NCBI RefSeq assembly: GCF_021654575.1
Contig: NZ_AP024488.1
Span: 6,041,501 to 6,105,500, forward strand
Direction of reading: 5' to 3'
Length of the DNA stretch: 64,000 bases
Source of the DNA: Desulfoluna limicola
GTDB taxonomy: Bacteria; Desulfobacterota; Desulfobacteria; Desulfobacterales; Desulfolunaceae
In this document: piece after piece, positions 56,726 through 64,000 of the stretch
Position numbering within the stretch: position 1 is the stretch's first letter
Layout: each line of letters begins with the position of its first letter
Made by a program: the position numbers and the translations under genes
Notes under the pieces: model-generated
What the model was told of the DNA's origin: nothing
Databases searched by the model: none
The model's input: the letters and a program-made list of their open reading frames with translations, nothing else

Positions 56726-58546
56726 ATGGAACACAAAGAAGGGCAAACCATGGGGCTGCGTGCCCGTATTACCGCATGGATTACAGGCGTTTTTGTGGTG
56801 ATGGCTCTCTTCTTTTTCACCTTTGTCCATCATCAGGTTCGTGCCGTTTATGTCGGGGCCCTTGATTCAGCCCTTCTTTCATGGGGAGAGCAGATGGTTC
56901 AAGGGCAGGGGAAGGCATTGTTTGACACCTCTGCGGCAAAGACGGGGGCCATCCACAGGTTTTCGGATGCGCCTCACTTGTCCATGGGATTTTTGATGGA
57001 AGGGCCGGGCAGTTTGGCCGGATGGGATCGCTTTGGCCGGGTTACGGAAAAGATCGCAGAGGGGCTGGCCGCCCATGTGAGCCTTCTTGTTGAGGCGAAT
57101 CGGACGGGGCACCCCGTCTACCGAACGGTTGACTTAAATGGCGGCACCTTTCGAGTCATGGCTTTGCCCCCTCTGGACCCTGGAGGGGCAGGGACCCTGG
57201 GGGTTGCACCTGTCACCGATCATCCCCTTGGGACTGAAGGCATCGCGGCCCGGTTTGCCGTTGCGGCGGTGCTGCTCTTTCTGGTGGTACTGGCGGGCGG
57301 TTATCTGTATGCGTGGTTTCTGACTCGTCCCATTGAGGTCTTAAGGGATGTCTCGGAGAAGATTGCCGAAGGCAACCTTGATGAAGGGGTTGAGTTTACC
57401 GGCAGCTCGGAACTGGTTTCCCTCTCCCACAGCATCAACAGGATGCGGCGCGCCATCTCTGAAAAAATCCGTGAGTCGGAGATTCAGAATCAAAAGGTGG
57501 TGGAGAAGGGAAAAGAACTCGAGTCGTCCAACCGGGAGTTGGAACGGGCCATATTCACTGCCAATCAGATGGCGGCAGAGGCGGAGATCCGCAGCTACGA
57601 ACTGGAGCATGAGGTGGTTCAACGCCGACAGGCCGAAGAGGCCCTGAGGTCCAGCGAGGAGAAGTACCGGGCCATCGTGGAGAATATGAAAGAGGGCTAC
57701 TGCGAGGTAGACCGGGATGGCTATGTCACCTTTGTAAATGCCGCCATGTGCGAAATCAGCGGGTATCCCCCCGTTGAGCTCGTGGGGATGCACCGAGGTC
57801 AATTCATTGCCGAGGAGTGCCGCGAGCAGGTGCTTTCCGCCTTCAGTGAGCTCATTGAGGGGAGCGAGGAGATGGCCGAGTTCGACTACCCCATCATTCG
57901 AAAGGATGGGGGCGGCCGCCATATTGGGGTGTCTGTGTCACTGATTCGAAACGCCTCCGGGGAGCGAGTCGGGTACCGTACCATTGTGCGGGATGTGGAG
58001 GCGAGGAAACGCTACGAAGAAGAGCTGATTTACATGGCCTACCATGATCCCCTCACCGGGTTGAAAAACCGCAAGGGCTTCTATGAGCGACTGGAGAGCG
58101 ACATCACGCGTGCCAAGCGCTATGGTGGTCAGGTGGGGCTTCTTTACGTCGATATGGACCGGTTTAAAGAGGTCAACGACACCCTGGGGCATGAGGCGGG
58201 GGACAAGGTCCTTCAGGAAATTACCCGGAGATTTTTGGAAAACCTTCGCCAGAGCGACTGTATAGCAAGGATCGGTGGGGATGAGTTCGCTGTGGTTCTT
58301 GACAGCGCCGGTGTTTGTGACGTGGATGCGGTCATCCGCAAGGTGGCCGAGATACTCGCCAAGCCATACAAGGTGGGCAACAAGGTCATTGATTATGTGT
58401 CAGGCAGTGTCGGGGTGGCTCTTTTCCCAGAAGACGCGGTAACGGCAAGCGATTTGATACGATACGCGGACAGCGCCATGTATGCGGTGAAACGTAACCG
58501 CAAAGGCCAGGAATGTGAATGTTCCGATGAGGGAAGGCGTGCCTGA
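56726..58546 (+). CDS. HAMP-PAS-GGDEF diguanylate cyclase
   Basis: A 606-residue sensor. Helix 1 (about 13-33) and helix 2 (about 175-197) bracket a small periplasmic domain; then HAMP (about 197-250; FLTRPIEVLRDVSEKIAEGN), a coiled coil (about 250-305), a PAS domain (about 310-425; YRAIVENMKEGYCEVDRDGY) and GGDEF (about 430-600) with YHDPLTGLKNRKGFYERL and the intact RIGGDEF near residue 515. It makes cyclic-di-GMP. The ATG follows ACAGGAGCTGGAA. The stop overlaps the next start by one base, so it is translationally coupled to cbiR. Confidence 0.9.
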   Translation: MEHKEGQTMGLRARITAWITGVFVVMALFFFTFVHHQVRAVYVGALDSALLSWGEQMVQGQGKALFDTSAAKTGAIHRFSDAPHLSMGFLMEGPGSLAGWDRFGRVTEKIAEGLAAHVSLLVEANRTGHPVYRTVDLNGGTFRVMALPPLDPGGAGTLGVAPVTDHPLGTEGIAARFAVAAVLLFLVVLAGGYLYAWFLTRPIEVLRDVSEKIAEGNLDEGVEFTGSSELVSLSHSINRMRRAISEKIRESEIQNQKVVEKGKELESSNRELERAIFTANQMAAEAEIRSYELEHEVVQRRQAEEALRSSEEKYRAIVENMKEGYCEVDRDGYVTFVNAAMCEISGYPPVELVGMHRGQFIAEECREQVLSAFSELIEGSEEMAEFDYPIIRKDGGGRHIGVSVSLIRNASGERVGYRTIVRDVEARKRYEEELIYMAYHDPLTGLKNRKGFYERLESDITRAKRYGGQVGLLYVDMDRFKEVNDTLGHEAGDKVLQEITRRFLENLRQSDCIARIGGDEFAVVLDSAGVCDVDAVIRKVAEILAKPYKVGNKVIDYVSGSVGVALFPEDAVTASDLIRYADSAMYAVKRNRKGQECECSDEGRRA

Positions 58547-59322
58547 TGACGTCGGTGCTCACCACAAATCATAAGGGGCGGTTTCCCTTTTCCCTGTCGG
58601 TGCCCTCCTGGCTTTACCCGGCCGGGTATGCGGAAAATGTGTCGCGGGTGGCCCCCTTTGTGGACGGGGTGGAGCTTCTCTTCTTTGAGGGAAAGGCTTC
58701 GTGCCTTCCCGCTGAACGTGAGTGGGAAAAGCTCCGGGAACTTCAAAAACGTCATGGGCTCTCCTACAACATTCACATGCCCTCCGACGACAACCTTGCT
58801 TCTGAGCACCTTGAGGAGAGGCAGCGGGCCCTTAACGCCCACAAACGACTTTTCGATCTGGCCGCGCCCCTTTTCCCTGTTACCCATACCATTCATCTGG
58901 AACGCCCGGCAGGTGCCCATGCCGATTCATGGGCGGCGGCCGCACAAGAGAGCCTTGTCTCCCTTTCAAAGATTATGGACCCGGCACGAATCACCGTTGA
59001 AACCCTGGACTACGACCTTCTTCCCCTGGCCGACACTATAGAAACCTTGGGGTTCAGTGTCTGCCTTGACCTCGGGCACCTTGTCCACTTCGGACTCCCC
59101 ATCGAAGAGACCATCGAACGCTTTGCGCCCCTTTGCCGCATGGTGCACCTCCACGGCGTGGCAAACGGCAAAGACCATCGCGCCCTGCCACTCATGGATC
59201 CTGTCATTTTCGACCGGCTCCTCCCCTTTCTCTCCACCTACACCCACACCCTCTCCATGGAAGTCTTCAAAGCCGCTCCCTGCTTTGAATCCATCGACTA
59301 TCTGTCTGAAAAACTGCTGTAG
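58546..59322 (+). CDS. cbiR: CbiR-like cobamide-remodelling phosphodiesterase
   Basis: A 258-residue TIM-barrel protein of the AP-endonuclease 2/xylose-isomerase-like superfamily. VDGVELLFFEGKASCLPAE, LSYNIHMPSDDNLASEHLEE and the later LDLGHLVHFGLPIEETI and HLHGVANGKDHRAL match what I recall of CbiR, the enzyme that cleaves the nucleotide loop of cobamides so that the lower ligand can be replaced. Conserved Glu, His and Asp residues for metal binding are visible (ELLF, HMPSDDN, DLGH, HLHG). It is coupled to a diguanylate cyclase gene, an unusual pairing. Alternative: a general sugar-phosphate isomerase. Confidence 0.75.
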   Translation: MTSVLTTNHKGRFPFSLSVPSWLYPAGYAENVSRVAPFVDGVELLFFEGKASCLPAEREWEKLRELQKRHGLSYNIHMPSDDNLASEHLEERQRALNAHKRLFDLAAPLFPVTHTIHLERPAGAHADSWAAAAQESLVSLSKIMDPARITVETLDYDLLPLADTIETLGFSVCLDLGHLVHFGLPIEETIERFAPLCRMVHLHGVANGKDHRALPLMDPVIFDRLLPFLSTYTHTLSMEVFKAAPCFESIDYLSEKLL

Positions 59323-59372
59323 CCTGGCATGGGCAAAACCTGGTGATCCACAGAGGGCGCAGGTAATAGCGT

Positions 59373-59470
59373 GCCTCCGGCGGCGAGGTGAGCCACCTCG
59401 AAAGCATATTGCGACAGCGCTTTTCCCCTCGTTCCTCGGGTCAAAGCGCAATCGCCTTCGGCTCGGGCTT
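59373..59470 (+). repeat. Family-A repeat, half copy
   Basis: GCCTCCGGCGGCGAGGTGAG, CCACCTCG hairpin, then the stem GCGCTTT with AAAGCGC and outer GCGA/TCGC around TCCCCTCGTTCCTCGGGTC. The stem sequence differs from standard copies. Confidence 0.75.
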
Positions 59471-59697
59471 CGACCGACTCAAACGCTGAGGGTGTAGCAA
59501 GCATCGTCATAAGCTTCGTTTTGTCTTATGGCTCTCATTAATCTAAGAGAGCTATGGTTGGGTGAGGGGTGAAGCGCAAAAGCACCCAGTTTTTGGGGAT
59601 GCTTTTCCTGCTGTCTCACCACCAGAGTTATTCCGGTGAAAATCATTCTAATGATTTGGCATCTGCGTAGCCACAGCACATGTGCGTGTAGCGCACG

Positions 59698-59809
59698 ACG
59701 AATGCCCTCACACTTCGTGCGAATGCGGACGCGAGGTCAAATGCGGAACGACAGCCCGTCTCGCATTCGCCATAGGGTTTCGAGGTGCCCCCACCTCGCC
59801 GCCGGAGGC
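59698..59809 (-). repeat. Family-A repeat, half copy
   Basis: GTGCGAATGCGGACGCGAGG with CGTCTCGCATTCGC, CCATAGGGTTTCGAGGTG, CCCCCACCTCG, end GCCGCCGGAGGC. Nearly the same as 40370-40461, showing two recent copies 19 kb apart. Confidence 0.75.
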
Positions 59810-59979
59810 ATGCCCGTGGCTTTTCCCCTTCCCGATCCGGTTGACACGGCTTCAGGTGTGGTTAACTTTTTGATGAACGCATCGGAATCATGACGGAACT
59901 TCTGCGATTACGTGGCGATAAGCTGTGGAAGGCCTGACCGTGGGGGAAGGGTCTTTTGAAGATGAAAAAGGAGTGTATG

Positions 59980-62577
<2,598 letters not shown>

Positions 62578-62618
62578 CAAATCAAACGTTCCTCTGTTGA
62601 GGATGTTGTAAAGCATGA

Positions 62619-62664
62619 AGGGCCAGGGTTGCGAAGTAAAGATCGCGGCCTTGGCCCTTTTTTT
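62619..62664 (+). terminator. Rho-independent terminator of clpB
   Basis: AGGGCCA pairs with TGGCCCT, with GCGA/TCGC inside, followed by seven T. 42 bases after the stop. Confidence 0.85.
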
Positions 62665-62862
62665 ATTAAATATTTTATAATGCTCATGAGCACCGTTTTG
62701 AGGTAAATATTCGATTGAGATGATTGATGAATCAAGGATTATTGTACTTTACTTTGAAATGTTAATCATGTATTCAAATTTATTTACGACTCTCTTTCTG
62801 TGAGAAAAAAACGCCTCGTCAGGCGAAAAAGTATAGAGGAATCCGTGTCCGCAGGGATGTTC

Positions 62863-64000
<1,138 letters not shown>

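Overview
The window looks like chromosomal DNA of a GC-rich anaerobic Desulfobacterota bacterium, probably a sulfate reducer of the Desulfobacteraceae/Desulfoluna type. This is inferred from the gene set: a TRAP transporter, pyruvate:ferredoxin oxidoreductase, a group-B-like [FeFe] hydrogenase, a sulfide:quinone-reductase-like flavoprotein, B12-dependent radical SAM chemistry, a cobamide-remodelling enzyme, and a candidate selenoprotein read through an in-frame UGA. No 16S gene, tRNA, insertion sequence, prophage or CRISPR array was seen.

Layout. 1-4.4 kb: tail of a TRAP permease, an unrecognised 412-residue protein and a MATE transporter. 5.3-9.4 kb: a membrane-maintenance cluster (RHH-like protein, PspA, YqiJ-like protein, YqiK-like flotillin) ending in a strong terminator. 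9.6-18.4 kb, mostly minus strand: candidate selenoprotein, AsmA-like protein, membrane protein, retropepsin-like protease, ZntB/CorA transporter, CNNM-type protein, and an MFS-acyltransferase fusion. 18.8-28.9 kb: lone sigma-54 activator, B12-radical SAM enzyme, C_GCAxxG_C_C protein, cupin, cytochrome c, scramblase-like protein, TetR regulator with a striking palindromic operator, thioesterase, and a coupled patatin/acyl-ACP thioesterase pair. 29-38.5 kb: two cyclic-di-GMP proteins around an acyl-CoA-dehydrogenase-like protein, Nudix hydrolase, LarA-like protein and ArsR regulator. 38.5-40.1 kb: fluoride resistance (fluoride riboswitch, crcB, DUF190). 40.5-50 kb: DUF362 protein, SQR-like flavoprotein with DUF1641 partner, Rrf2 regulator, two small paralogous proteins, DUF554 protein, CPBP protease, [FeFe] hydrogenase. 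50-64 kb: citrate synthase, two outer-membrane beta-barrel proteins around a glutaredoxin, amidohydrolase, a PAS-GGDEF protein coupled to CbiR, ClpB, and the start of pyruvate:ferredoxin oxidoreductase behind a structured leader.

The dominant unusual feature is between the genes. Most larger gaps hold one or two copies of a 100-350 bp repeat family bounded by inverted ends of the type GCCTCCGGCGGC...GCCGCCGGAGGC. Internal modules are conserved, but the stems of the central hairpins differ from copy to copy while staying self-complementary. In four copies the central hairpin is long and essentially private to that copy, between conserved flanks. A second, unrelated ~97 bp repeat family (four copies) has ends CCGGCGGTTAAA...TTGCCGGGTT. 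These two families, the selenoprotein candidate and the pyruvate:ferredoxin oxidoreductase leader RNA are the best candidates for undescribed biology here.

All calls were made by eye from translations and motifs; no database search was run.
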